64,000 nucleotides of DNA, from contig SSNP01000348.1 of the NCBI GenBank assembly GCA_006937955.1, positions 203,244-267,243 of the forward strand, read 5' to 3'. Both the position numbers and the translations under genes were made by a program. Position 1 is the first letter of the stretch; every line of letters begins with the position of its first letter. This document shows positions 47,983 to 59,900 of this stretch, piece by piece. The notes below the pieces were generated by a model. The model searched no databases and was not told where the DNA came from. It saw nothing but the letters and a program-made list of their open reading frames with translations. The stretch comes from Pachypanchax playfairii (Eukaryota > Chordata > Actinopteri > Cyprinodontiformes > Aplocheilidae).

Positions 47983-50900
47983 TTAATGAAAGATAACAGC
48001 TGTAAAAACTCCTATAATCATAAGCAAGCTTGTTTTGTGATAGGACGATGATGATGATGATGAAGATGTTGTTGGTTGAACAGTACTGGTTGTTGTTGTT
48101 GTTGTTGCTGTTGTTGTGGTAGATGATGTTGAATCTGTTGGTGGTGATGGAGCTTTGGTAGTTGTTGATGCAGATGGAATGGTTGATGGAATAGCTGGAG
48201 TGGTTGTGAGTTCACCTGTGGTTGTTATTGATGCAGATGGTGTTGTTGGAGCTGTGATAATTGTTGGTGCCACTGTTGTGGTTGATGGTACAGATGTGGT
48301 TGTTGGAGATGTGGTAGTTGATGGTGAGGCTGTGGTAGTTGTTGGTGCCACTGTAGTGGTTGTTGCAACCACTGTGTTAGCTGTTGGTGTGGCTGTAGTG
48401 GTTATTGGTGCAGTTGTTGTGGTTGTTGGACCTGTGGTAGTTGTTGGTGAAGCTGTGGTTGTTGTTGGTACAACTGTTGTAGTTGTTTGAGCTGTTGTAC
48501 TTGTTTGTGCAGCTGTAGTAGTTGTTGGCAAAGATGTACTGGTTTTTGGAGATGTGGTAGTTGTTAGTGCAGCAGTTGTAGTGGTTGTTGCGGATGTAGT
48601 CATTGTTGGTGCAGCTGTTGTAGTGGTTGTTGCGGCTATAGTGGTTGTTGGTGCAGCTGTTGTAGTCGTTGATGCAGTTGTAGTGGTTGTTGGTGCAGCT
48701 GTAGTGGTTGTAAGAGAAGCTGTTGTTGTTGTTGGAGCTGTGGTAGTTGTTGGAGTTTTCGTTGTTGGTGGTGAAGCTGTCGTAGTTGTTGGAGCAGCTG
48801 TTGTTGTCATTGGTGCAGCTGTAGTGGTTATTGGTGCCAATGAAGTTGTTGTTGGTGCATCTGTAGTGGTGGTTGAAGCTGTTGGTGGAGCTGCGGTAGT
48901 TGTTGGTGCAGCTGTAGTGGTTACTGGTGCAGTTGTTGTTGGAGCTGTGGTTGTTGTTGGAGCAGCTGTGGTAGTTGTTGGTGCAGCTGTAGTGGTTACT
49001 GGTGCAGTTGTTGTTGTTGTTGGAGCTGTGGTAGTTACTGGAGCTGTGGAAGTTGTTTGTGCAGCTGTGGTAGTTGTTGGAACTGTGGTAGTTGTTGATG
49101 CAGCTGAAGTGGTTGTTTGAGCTGTGGTAGTTGTTGGTGCAGCTTTTGTTGTTGTTGGTGTAGATGTAGTGGTTATTGGTGCAGTTGTTGTGGTTGTTAG
49201 AGCTGTGGTAGTTGTTGGAGCTGTGGTTGTTTTTGGTGCAGCTGTTGTTGTCGATGGTGCAGCTGTTGTTGTTGTTGGAGCTATGGTAGTTTTTGGTCCA
49301 GCTGTTGTTGTTGGTGGTGCGGCTGTAGTGGTTGTTGGCACAGCTGTTGTGGTTGTTTGAGCTGTTGTAGTTGTTGGTGCAGCTGTAGTGGTTATTGGTG
49401 CAGCTGTATTTGTTTTTGGTGCATCTGTAGTGGTTGTTGGTGCAACTGTCGTAGTTGTTGGAGCTGTGGTAGTTGTTGGTGCACCTGTAGTTGTTGTTGG
49501 TGCATCTGTAGTGGTTGTTGGAGAAGCTGTTGTTGTTGTTGGAGCTTTGGTAGTTGTTGTTGTAGCTGTGGTAGTTGTTGGTGCAGCTGTGGTAGTTGAT
49601 GGTGCAGCTGTTGTGGTTGTTTGAGCTGTTGTAGTTGTTGGTGCAGCTGTAGTTGTTGTTGGTGCAGCTGTGGTAGTTGTTGGTACAGCTGTTGTGGTTG
49701 TTTGAGCTGTTGTAGTTGTTGGTGCAGCTGTAGTCATTGTTGGTGCAACTGTAGTTGTTGTTGGTAAATCTGTAATGGTTGTTGGTGCTGTTGTCGTAGT
49801 TGTTGGAGCAGTGGTAGTTGTTGTTGTATAAGCTGTTGTTGTTGTTGGAGCTTTGGTAGTAGTTGGTGCAGATGTGGTAGTTGTTGGTGCAGCTGTTGTG
49901 GTTGTTTGAGCTGTTGTAATTATTGTTGCAGCTTTAGTTGTTGTAGGTGCAGCTGTGGTAGTTGTTGGTGCAGCTGTGGTAGTTGTTGGTGCAGCTGTGG
50001 TAGTTGTTGGTGCAGCTGTTGTGGTTGTTTGAGCTGTTGTAGTTGTTGGTGCTGCTGTAGTTGTTGTTGGTGCAGCTGTAGTTGTTGTTGGTGCATCTGT
50101 AGTGGTTGTTGGAGAAGCTGTTGTTGTTGTTGGAGCTGTGGTAGTTGTTGGTGCAGCTGTGGTAGTTGTTGGTGCAGCTGTGGTAGTTGTTGGTGCAGCT
50201 GTTGTGGTTGTTTGAGCTGTTGTAGTTGTTGGTGCAGCTGTAGTTGTTGTTGGTGCAGCTGTAGTTGTTGTTGGTGCATCTGTAGTGGTTGTTGTTGCTG
50301 CTGTCGTAGTTGTTGGTGCAGCTGTAGTGGTTGTTGGTGTAGCTGTTGTTGTTGTTGGTGTAGCTGTGGTAGTTGTTGGTGCAGCTGTGGTAGTTGTTGG
50401 TGCAGCTGTTGTGGTTGTTTGAGCTGTTGTAATTATTGGTGCAGCTTTAGTTGTTGTAGGTGCAGCTGTAGTCGTTGTTGGTGCATCTGTAGTGGTTGTT
50501 GTATAAGCTGTAGTTGTTGTTGGTGCATCTGTAGTGGTTATTGTTGCTGCTGTCGTAGTTGTTGGTGCAGCTGTGGTAGTTGTTGGTGCAGCTGTAGTTG
50601 TTGTTGGTGCATTTGTTGTGGTTGTTGGAGAAGCTGTTGTTGGACCTGTAGTTGTTGTTGGCGCAGCTGTAGTTGTTGTTGGTGCATCTGTAGTGGTTGT
50701 TGGTGAAGCTGTTGTTGTTGTTGGAGCTGTGGTAGTTGTTGGTGCAGCTGTGGTAGATGTTGGTGCAGCTGTTTTGGTTGTTTGAGCTGTTGTAATTATT
50801 GGTGCAGCTGTAGTTGTTGTAGGTGCAGCTGTAGTCGTTGTTGGTGCATCTGTAGTGGTTGTTGTATAAGCTGTTGTTGTTGTTGGAGCTTTGGTAGTAG

Positions 50901-53900
50901 TTGGTGCAGCTGTTGTGGTTGTTTGAGCTGCTGTAGTTGTTGGTGCAGCTGTAGTTGGTGTTGGTGCAGCTGTGGTAGTTGTTGGTGCAGCTGTAGTTGT
51001 TGTTGGTGCAGCTGTTGTGGTTGTTTGAGCTGTTGTAGTTGTTGGTGCAGCTGTTGTTGTTGTTGGTGCAGCTGTAGTTGTTGTTGGTGCATCTGTAGTG
51101 GTTGTTGTTGCTGCTGTCGTAGTTGTTGGTGCAGCTGTAGTTGTTGTTGGTGTAGCTGTTGTGGTTGTTTGAGCTGTTGTAGTTGTTGGTGTAGCTGTAG
51201 TTGTTGTTGGTGCATCTGTTGTGGTTGTTGGAGAAGCTGTTGTTGTTGTTGGAGCTTTGGTAGTTGTTGGTGCAGCTGTTGTGGTTGTTTGAGCTGTTGT
51301 AGTTGTTGGTGCAGCTGTAGTTGTTGTTGGTGCAGCTGTAGTTGTTGTTGGTGCATCTGTAGTGGTTGTTGTTGCTGCTGTCGTAGTTGTTGGTGCAGCT
51401 GTAGTTGTTGTTGGTGTAGCTGTTGTAGTTGTTGGTGTAGCTGTAGTTGTTGTTGGTGCATCTGTTGTGGTTGTTGGAGCAGCTGTTGTTGTTGTTGGAG
51501 CTTTGGTAGTTGTTGGTGCAGCTGTTTTGGTTGTTTGAGCTGTTGTAATTATTGGTGCAGCTGTAGTTGTTGTAGGTGCAGCTGTAGTTGTTGTTGGTGC
51601 ATCTGTAGTGGTTGTTGTTGCTGCTGTCGTAGTTGTTTGTGCAGCTGTGGTAGTTGTTGGTGCAGCTGTGGTAGTTGTTGGTGCAGCTGTAGTTGTTGTT
51701 GGTGCAGCTGTTGTGGTTGTTTGAGCTGTTGTAGTTGTTGGTGTAGCTGTAGTTGTTGTTGGTGCATCTGTTGTGAATGTTGGAGAAGCTGTTGTTGTTG
51801 TTGGAGCTTTGGTAGTTGTTGGTGCAGCTGTGGTAGTTGTTGGTGCAGCTGTTGTGGTTGCTTGAGCTGTTGTAGTTGTTGGTGCAGCTGTAGTTGTTGT
51901 TGGTGCATCTGTTGTGGTTGTTGGAGAAGCTGTTGTTGATGTTGGAGCATTGGTAGTTGTTGGTGCAGCTGTGGTAGTTGTTGGTGCAGCTGTGGTAGTT
52001 GTTGGTGCAGCTGTAGTTGTTGTTGGTGCAGCTGTAGTTGTTGTTGGTGTATCTGTAGTGGTTGTTGGAGAAAATGTTGTTGTTGTTGGAGCAGCTGTAG
52101 TTTTTGTTGGTGCAGCTGTTGTGGTTGTTTGAGCTGTTGTAGTTGTTGGTGTAGCTGTAGTTGTTGTTGGTGCAGCTGTAGTTGTTGTTGGTGCATCTGT
52201 AGTGGTTGTTGTTGCTGCTGTCGTAGTTGTTGGTGCAGCTGTAGTTGTTGTTGGTGCAGCTGTTGTTGTTGTTGGAGCTGTTGTAGTTGTTGGTGTAGCT
52301 GTAGTTGTTGTTGGTGCAGCTGTTGTGGTTGTTGGAGAAGCTGTTGTTGTTGTTGGAGCGGTGGTAGTTGTTGGTGCAGCTGTGGTAGTTGTTGGTGCAG
52401 CTGTGGTAGTTGTTGGTGCTGCTGTTGTGGTTGTTTGAGCTGTTGTAGTTGTTGGTGCAGCTGTAGTTGTTGTTGGTGCAGCTGTAGTTGTTGTTGGTGC
52501 ACCTGTAGTGGTTGTTGTTGCTGCTGTCGTAGTTGTTGGTGCAGCTGTAGTAGTTGTTGGTGCAGCTGTTGTAGTTGTTGGTGCAGCTGTAGTTGTGGTT
52601 GGTGCAGCTGTAGTTGTTGTTGGTGCAGCTGTAGTGGTTGTTGGAGAAGCTGTTGTTGTTGTTGGAGCGGTGGTAGTTGTTGGTGAAGCTGTTGTTGTTG
52701 TTGGAGCTGTGGTAATTGTTGGTGCAGCTGTGGTAGTTGTTGGTGCAGCTGGGGTAGTTGTTGGTGCAGCTGTTGTGGTTGTTTGAGCTGTTGTAGTTGT
52801 TGGTGTAGCTGTAGTTGTTGTTGGTGCATCTGTTGTGGTTGTTGGAGAAGCTGTTGTTGTTGTTGGAGCTGTGGTAGTTGTTGGTGCAGCTGTGGTAGTT
52901 GTTGGTGCAGCTGTGGTAGTTGTTGGTGCAGCTGTTGTGGTGGTTGGAGCTGTTGTAGTTGTTGGTGCAGCTGTGGTAGTTGTTGGTGCAGCTGTAGTTG
53001 TTGTTGGTGCATCTGTAGTGGTTGTTGGAGAAGCTGTTGTTGGAGCTGTGGTAGTTGTTGGTGCAGCTGTGGTAGTTGTTGGTGCAGCTGTGGTAGTTGT
53101 TGGTGCAGCTGTTGTGGTTGTTGGAGCTGTTGTTGTTGTTGGTGTAGCTGTAGTGGTTGTTGTAGCAGCAGTAGTGGTTGTTGTTGCTGCTGTCGTAGTT
53201 GTTGGTGCAGCTGTAGTTGTTGTTGGTGCAGCTGTTGTGGTTGTTTGAGCTGTTGTAGTGGTTGGTGCAGCTGTAGTTGTTGTTGGTGCATCTGTTGTGG
53301 TTGTTGGAGGAGCTGTGGTTGTTGTTGCAGCTGTGGTAGTTGTTGGTGCAGCTGTTGTGGTTGTTTGAGCTGTTGTAATTATTGGTGCAGCTGTAGTTGT
53401 TGTAGGTGCAGCTGTAGTTGTTGTTGGTGCATCTGTAGTGGTTGTTGTTGCTGCTGTCGTAGTTGTTGGTGCAGCTGTGGTAGTTGTTGGTGCAGCTGTA
53501 GTTGTTGTTGGTGCAGCTGTTGTGGTTGTTTGAGCTGTTGTAGTTGTTGGTGCAGCTGTAGTTGTTGTTGGTGCAGCTGTAGTTGTTGTTGGTGCATCTG
53601 TAGTGGTTGTTGTATAAGCTGTAGTTGTTGTTGGTGCATCTGTTGTGGTTGTTGGAGAAGCTGTTGTTGTTGTTGGAGCTGTGGTAGTTGTTGGTGCAGC
53701 TGTGGTAGTTGTTGGTGCAGCTGTTGTGGTTGCTTGAGCTGTTGTAGTTGTTGGTGCAGCTGTAGTTGTTGTTGGTGCAGCTGTAGTTGTTGTTGGTGCA
53801 TCTGTAGTGGTTGTTGGAGAAAATGTTGTTGTTGTTGGAGCAGCTGTAGTTTTTGTTGGTGCAGCTGTTGTGGTTGTTTGAGCTGTTGTAGTTGTTGGTG

Positions 53901-56900
53901 TAGATGTAGTTGTTTTTGGTGCATCTGTTGTGGTTGTTGAAGAAGCTGTTGTTGTTGTTGGAGCTGTGGTAGTTGTTGGTGCAGCTGTGGTAGTTGTTGG
54001 TGCAGCTGTAGTTGTTGTTGGTGCAGCTGTAGTTGTTGTTGGTGCATCTGTAGTGGTTGTTGTTGCTGCTGTCGTAGTTGTTGGTGCAGCTGTGGTAGTT
54101 GTTGGTGCAGCTGTAGTTGTTGTTGGTGCAGCTGTTGTGGTTGTTTGAGCTGTCGTAGTTGTTGGTGCAGCTGTAGTTGTTGTTGGTGAAGCTGTAGTTG
54201 TTGTTGGTGCATCTGTAGTGGTTGTTGTTGCTGCTGTCGTAGTTGTTGGTGCAGCTGTGGTAGTTGTTGGTGCAGCTGTTGTAGTTGTTGGTGCTGCTGT
54301 AGTTGTTGTTTGAGCTGTTGTAATTATTGGTGCAGCTTTAGTTGTTGTAGGTGCAGCTGTAGTCGTTGTTGGTGCATCTGTAGTGGTTGTTGGAGAAGCT
54401 GTTGTTGTTGTTGGAGCTGTGGTAATTGTTGGTGCAGCTGTGGTAGTTGTTGGTGCAGCTGTGGTAGTTGTTGGTGCAGCTGTTGTGGTTGTTTGAGCTG
54501 TTGTAGTTGTTGGTGCAGCTGTAGTTGTTGTTGGTGCAGCTGTAGTTGTTGTTGGTGCATCTGTTGTGGTTGTTGTTGCTGCTGTCGTAGTTGTTGGTGC
54601 AGCTGTGGTAGTTGTTGGTGCAGCTGTAGTTGTTGTTGGTGCATTTGTTGTGGTTGTTGGAGAAGCTGTTGTTGTTGTTGGAGCTGTGGTAGTTGTTGGT
54701 GCAGCTGTGGTAGTTGTTGGTGCAGCTGTTGTGGTTGTTTGAGCTGTTGTAGTTGTTGGTGTAGCTGTAGTTGTTGTTGGTGCAGCTGTAGTTGTTGTTG
54801 GTGCAGCTGTAGTGGTTGTTGTTGCTGCTGTCGTAGTTGTTGGTGCAGCTGTGGTAGTTGTTGGTGCAGCTGTGGTAGTTGTTGGTGCAGCTGTGGTAGT
54901 TGTTGGTGCAGCTGTTGTGGTTGTTTGAGCTGTTGTAGTTGTTGGTGCAGCTGTAGTTGTTGTTGGTGCAGCTGTAGTTGTTGTTGGTGCATCTGTAGTG
55001 GTTGTTGGAGAAGCTGTTGTTGTTGTTGGAGCTGTGGTAGTTGGTGGTGCAGCTGTGGTAGTTGTTGGGGCAGCTGTTGTGGTTGTTTGAGCTGTTGTAG
55101 TGGTTGGTGCAGCTGTAGTGGTTGTTGGTGCAGCTGTAGTTGTTGTTGGTGCATCTGTAGTTGTTGTTGTTGCTGCTGTCGTAGTTGTTGGTGCAGCTGT
55201 AGTTGTTGTTGGTGTAGCTGTTGTGGTTGTTTGAGCTGTTGTAGTTGTTGGTGTAGCTGTAGTTGTTGTTGGTGCATCTGTTGTGGTTGTTGGAGAAGCT
55301 GTTGTTGTTGTTGGAGCTTTGGTAGTTGTTGGTGCAGCTGTTGTGGTTGTTTGAGCTGTTGTAATTATTGGTGCAGCTTTAGTTGTTGTAGGTGCAGCTG
55401 TAGTCGTTGTTGGTGCATCTGTAGTGGTTGTTGGAGAAGCTGTTGTTGGAGCTGTGGTAGTTGTTGGTGCAGCCGTCGTAGTTGTTGGTGCAGCTGTGGT
55501 AGTTGTTCGTGCAGCTGTAGTTGTTGTTGGCGCAGCTGTTGTGGTTGTTTGAGCTGTTGTAGTTGTTGGTGTAGCAATAGTTGTTGTTGGTGCATCTGTA
55601 GTTGTTGTTGGTGCATCTGTAGTGGTTGTTGGAGAAGCTGTTGTTGTGGTTGGAGCTGTGGTAGTTGTTGGTGCAGCTGTAGTTGTTGTTGGTGCATCTG
55701 TAGTGGTTGTTGGAGAAGCTGTTGTTGTTGTTGGAGCTGTGGTAGTTGTTGGTGCAGCTGTCGTAGTTGTTGGTGCAGCTGTTGTGGTTGTTTGTGCTGT
55801 TGTAGTTGTTGGTGCAGCTGTAGTTGTTGTTGGTGCAGCTGTAGTTGTTGTTGGTGCATCTGTAGTGGTTGTTGGAGAAGCTGTTGTTGGAGCTGTGGTA
55901 GTTGTTGGTGCAGCCGTCGTAGTTGTTGGTGCAGCTGTGGTAGTTGTTGGTGCATCTGTAGTAGTTGTTGGTGCAGCTGTTGTGGTTGTTTGAGCTGTTG
56001 TGGTAGTTGTTGGTGCAGCTGTAGTTGTTGTTGGTGCAGCTGTTGTGGTTGTTGGTGCTGCTGTCGTAGTTGTTGGTGCAGCTGTGGTAGTTGTTGGTGC
56101 AGCTGTAGTTGTTGTTTGAGGTGTTGTAGTTGTTGGTGCAGCTGTAGTTGTTGTTGGTGCATTTATTGTGGTTGTTGGAGAAGCTGTTGTTGGAGCTGTG
56201 GTAGTTGTTGATGCAGCTGTGGTAGTTGTTGGTGCAGCTGTTGTAGTTGTTGGTGCTGCTGTAGTTGTTGTTTGAGCTGTTGTAATTATTGGTGCAGCTT
56301 TAGTTGTTGTAGGTGCAGCTGTAGTCGTTGTTGGTGCATCTGTAGTGGTTGTTGGTGCTGCTGTCGTAGTTGTTGGTGCAGCTGTGGTAGTTGTTGGCGC
56401 AGCTGTAGTTGTTGTTGGTGTATCTGTAGTGGTTGTTGGAGAAAATGTTGTTGTTGTTGGAGCTGTGGTAGCTGTTGGAGCTGTGGTAGTTGTTGGTGCA
56501 GCTGTGGTAGTTGTTTGTGCAGCTGTTGTGGTTGTTTGAGCTGTTGTAGTGGTTGGTGCAGCTGTAGTGGTTGTTGGTGCAGCTGTAGTTGTTGTTGGTG
56601 CATCTGTAGTGGTGGTTGGTGCTGCTGTCGTAGTTGTTGGTGCAGCTGTGGTAGTTGTTGGTGCAGCTGTTGTGGTTGTTTGAGCTGTTGTAGTGGTTGG
56701 TGCAGCTGTAGTGGTTGTTGGTGCAGCTGTAGTTGTTGTTGGTGCATCTGTAGTGGTTGTTGTTGCTGCTGTCGTAGTTGTTGGTGCAGCTGTGGTAGTT
56801 GTTGGTGCAGCTGTAGTAGTTGTTGGTGTAGCTGTAGTTGTTGTTGGTGCATCTGTTGTGGTTGTTGGAGAAGCTGTTGTTGTTGTTGGAGCTGTGGTAG

Positions 56901-59900
56901 TTGTTGGTGCAGCTGTTGTGGTTGTTTGAGCTGTTGTAGTTGTTGGTGCAGCTGTAGTTGTTGTTGGTGCAGATGTAGTGGTTGTTGGTGCAGCTGTAGT
57001 TGTTGTTGGTGCATCTGTAGTGGTTGTTGGTGCTGCTGTCGTAGTTGTTGGTGCAGCTGTGGTAGTTGTTGGTGCAGCTGCAGTTGTTGTTGGCGCAGCT
57101 GTTGTGGTTGTTTGAGCTGTTGTAGTTGTTGGTGTAGCAATAGTTGTTGTTGGTGCATCTGTTGTGGTTGTTGGAGAAGCTGTAGTTGTTGTTGGAGCTG
57201 TGGTAGTTGTTGGTGTAGGTGTTGTTGTTGTTGGTGCAGCTGTGGTAGTTGTTGGTGCAGCTGTTGTGGTTGGTGGAGCTGTGGTAGTTGTTGGTGCAGC
57301 TGTAGTTGTTGGTGGTGCAGCTGTTGTGGTTGGTGTAGCTGTTGTAGTTGTTGGTGTAGCTGTAGTTGTTGTTGGTGCATCTGTTGTGGTTGTTGGAGAA
57401 GCTGTTGTTGTTGTTGGAGCTGTGGTAGTTGTTGGTGCAGCTGTGGTAGTTGTTGGTGCAGCTGTGGTAGTTGTTGGTGCAGCTGTGGTGGTTGTTTGAG
57501 CTGTTGTAGTGGTTGGTGCAGCTGTAGTGGTTGTTGGTGCAGCTGTTGTGGTTGTTTGAGCTGGTGTAGTTGTTGGTGCAGCTGTAGTTGTTGTTGGTGC
57601 ATCTGTTGTGGTTGTTGGAGAAGCTGTTGTTGTTGTTGGAGCTTTGGTAGTTGTTGGTGCAGCTGTAGTTGTTGTTGGTGCAGCTGTAGTTGTTGTTGGT
57701 GCAGCTGTAGTGGTTGTTGGTGCATCTGTAGTGGTTGTTGGAGAAGCTGTTGTTGGAGCTGTGGTAGTTGTTGGTGCAGCCGTCGTAGTTGTTGGTGCAG
57801 CTGTGGTAGTTGTTGGTGCAGCTGTAGTGGTTGTTGGTGCAGCTGTAGTTGTTGTTGGTGCATCTGTAGTGGTTGTTGGAGAAGCTGTTGTTGGAGCTGT
57901 GGTAGTTGTTGGTGTAGCTGTAGTTGTTGTTGGTGCATCTGTTGTGGTTGTTGGAGAAGCTGTTGTTGTTGTTGGAGCTGTGGTAGTAGTTGGTGCAGAT
58001 GTGGTAGTTGTTGGTGCAGCTGTTGTGGTTGTTTGAGCTGTTGTGGTAGTTGTTGGTGCAGCTGTAGTTGTTGTTGGTGCAGCTGTTGTGGTTGTTTGAG
58101 CTTTTGTAGTTGTTGGTGTAGCTGTAGTTGTTGTTGGTGCAGCAGTTGTGGTTGTTTGAGCTGTTGTAGTGGTTGGTGCAGCTGTAGTGGTTGTTGGTGC
58201 AGCTGTAGTTGTTGTTGGTGCATCTGTAGTGGTTGTTGGAGAAGCTGTTGTTGGAGCTGTGGTAGTTGTTGGTGCAGCTGTAGTAGTTGTTGGTGCAGCT
58301 GTGGTAGTTGTTGGTGCAGCTGTGGTAGTTGTTGGTGCAGCTGTTGTGGTTGTTTGAGCTGTTGTAGTGGTTGGTGCAGCTGTAGTGGTTGTTGGTGCAG
58401 CTGTAGTAGTTGTTGGTGCAGCTGTAGTTGTTGTTGGTGCATCTGTAGTGGTTGTTGTTGCTGCTGTCGTAGTTGTTGGTGCAGCTGTGGTAGTTGTTGG
58501 TGCAGCTGTGGTAGTTGTTGGTGCAGCTGTTGTGGTTGTTTGTGCTGTTGTAGTTGTTGGTGCAGCTGTAGTGGTTGTTGGTGTAGCTGTAGTTGTTGTT
58601 GGTGCATCTGTAGTGGTTGTTGGAGAAGCTGTTGTTGTTGTTGGAGCTGTGGTAGTTGTTGGTGCAGCTGTGGTAGTTGTTGGTGCAGCTGTTGTGGTTG
58701 TTTGAGCTGTTGTAGTGGTTGGTGCAGCTGTAGTGGTTGTTGGTGCAGCTGTAGTTGTTGTTGGTGCATCTGTAGTGGTTGTTGGAGAAGCTGTTGTTGG
58801 AGCTGTGGTAGTTGTTGGTGCAGCTGTGGTAGTTGTTGGTGCAGCTGTGGTAGTTGTTGGTGCAGCTGTTGTGGTTGTTTGAGCTGTTGTGGTAGTTGTT
58901 GGTGCAGCTGTAGTCATTGTTGGTGCAGCTGTAGTGGTTGTTTGAGCTGTTGTAGTTATTGGTGCAGCTGTAGTTGTTGTTGGTGCAGCTGTAGTCGTTG
59001 TTGGTGCATCTGTAGTGGTTGTTGGAGAAGCTGTTGTTGGAGCTGTGGTAGTTGTTGGTGCAGCTGTGGTAGTTGTTGGTGCAGCTGTAGTAGTTGTTGG
59101 TGCAGCTGTAGTTGTTGTTGGTGCATCTGTAGTGGTTGTTGGTGCTGCTGTCGTAGTTGTTGGTGCAGCTGTGGTAGTTGTTGGTGCAGCTGTTGTGGTT
59201 GTTGGAGAAGCTGTTGTTGTTGTTGGAGCTGTGGTAGTTGTTGGAGCTGGTGTTGTTGTTGTTGGTGCAGCTGTGGTAGTTGTTGGTGCAGCTGTTGTGG
59301 TTGTTTGAGGTGTTGTAGTTGTTGGTGCAGCTGTAGTTGTTGTTGGTGCATCTGTAGTGGTTGTTGGAGAAGCTGTTGTTGGAGCTGTGGTAGTTGTTGG
59401 TGCAGCTGTGGTAGTTGTTGGTGCAGCTGTGGTAGTTGTTGGTGCAGCTGTAGTTGTTGTTGGTGCAGCTGTAGTTGTTGTTGGTGCATCTGTAGTGGTT
59501 GTTGTTGCTGCTGTCGTTGTTGTTGGAGCTTTGGTAGTTGTTGGTGCAGCTGTAGTTGTTGTTGGTGCAGCTGTAGTAGTTGTTGGTGCATCTGTAGTGG
59601 TTGTTGGAGAAGCTGTTGTTGTTGTTGGAGCTGTGGTAGTTGTTGGTGCAGCTGTGGTAGTTGTTGGTGCATCTGTGGTAGTTGTTGGTGCAGCTGTGGT
59701 AGTTGTTGGTGCAGCTGTTGTGGTTGTTTGAGCTGTTGTAGTGGTTGGTGCAGCTGTAGTTGTTGTTGGTGCAGCTGTAGTGGTTGTTGGTGCATCTGTA
59801 GTGGTTGTTGGAGAAGCTGTTGTTGGAGCTGTGGTAGTTGTTGGTGCAGCTGTGGTAGTTGTTGGTGCAGCTGTTGTGGTTGTTTGTGCATCTGTAGTGG

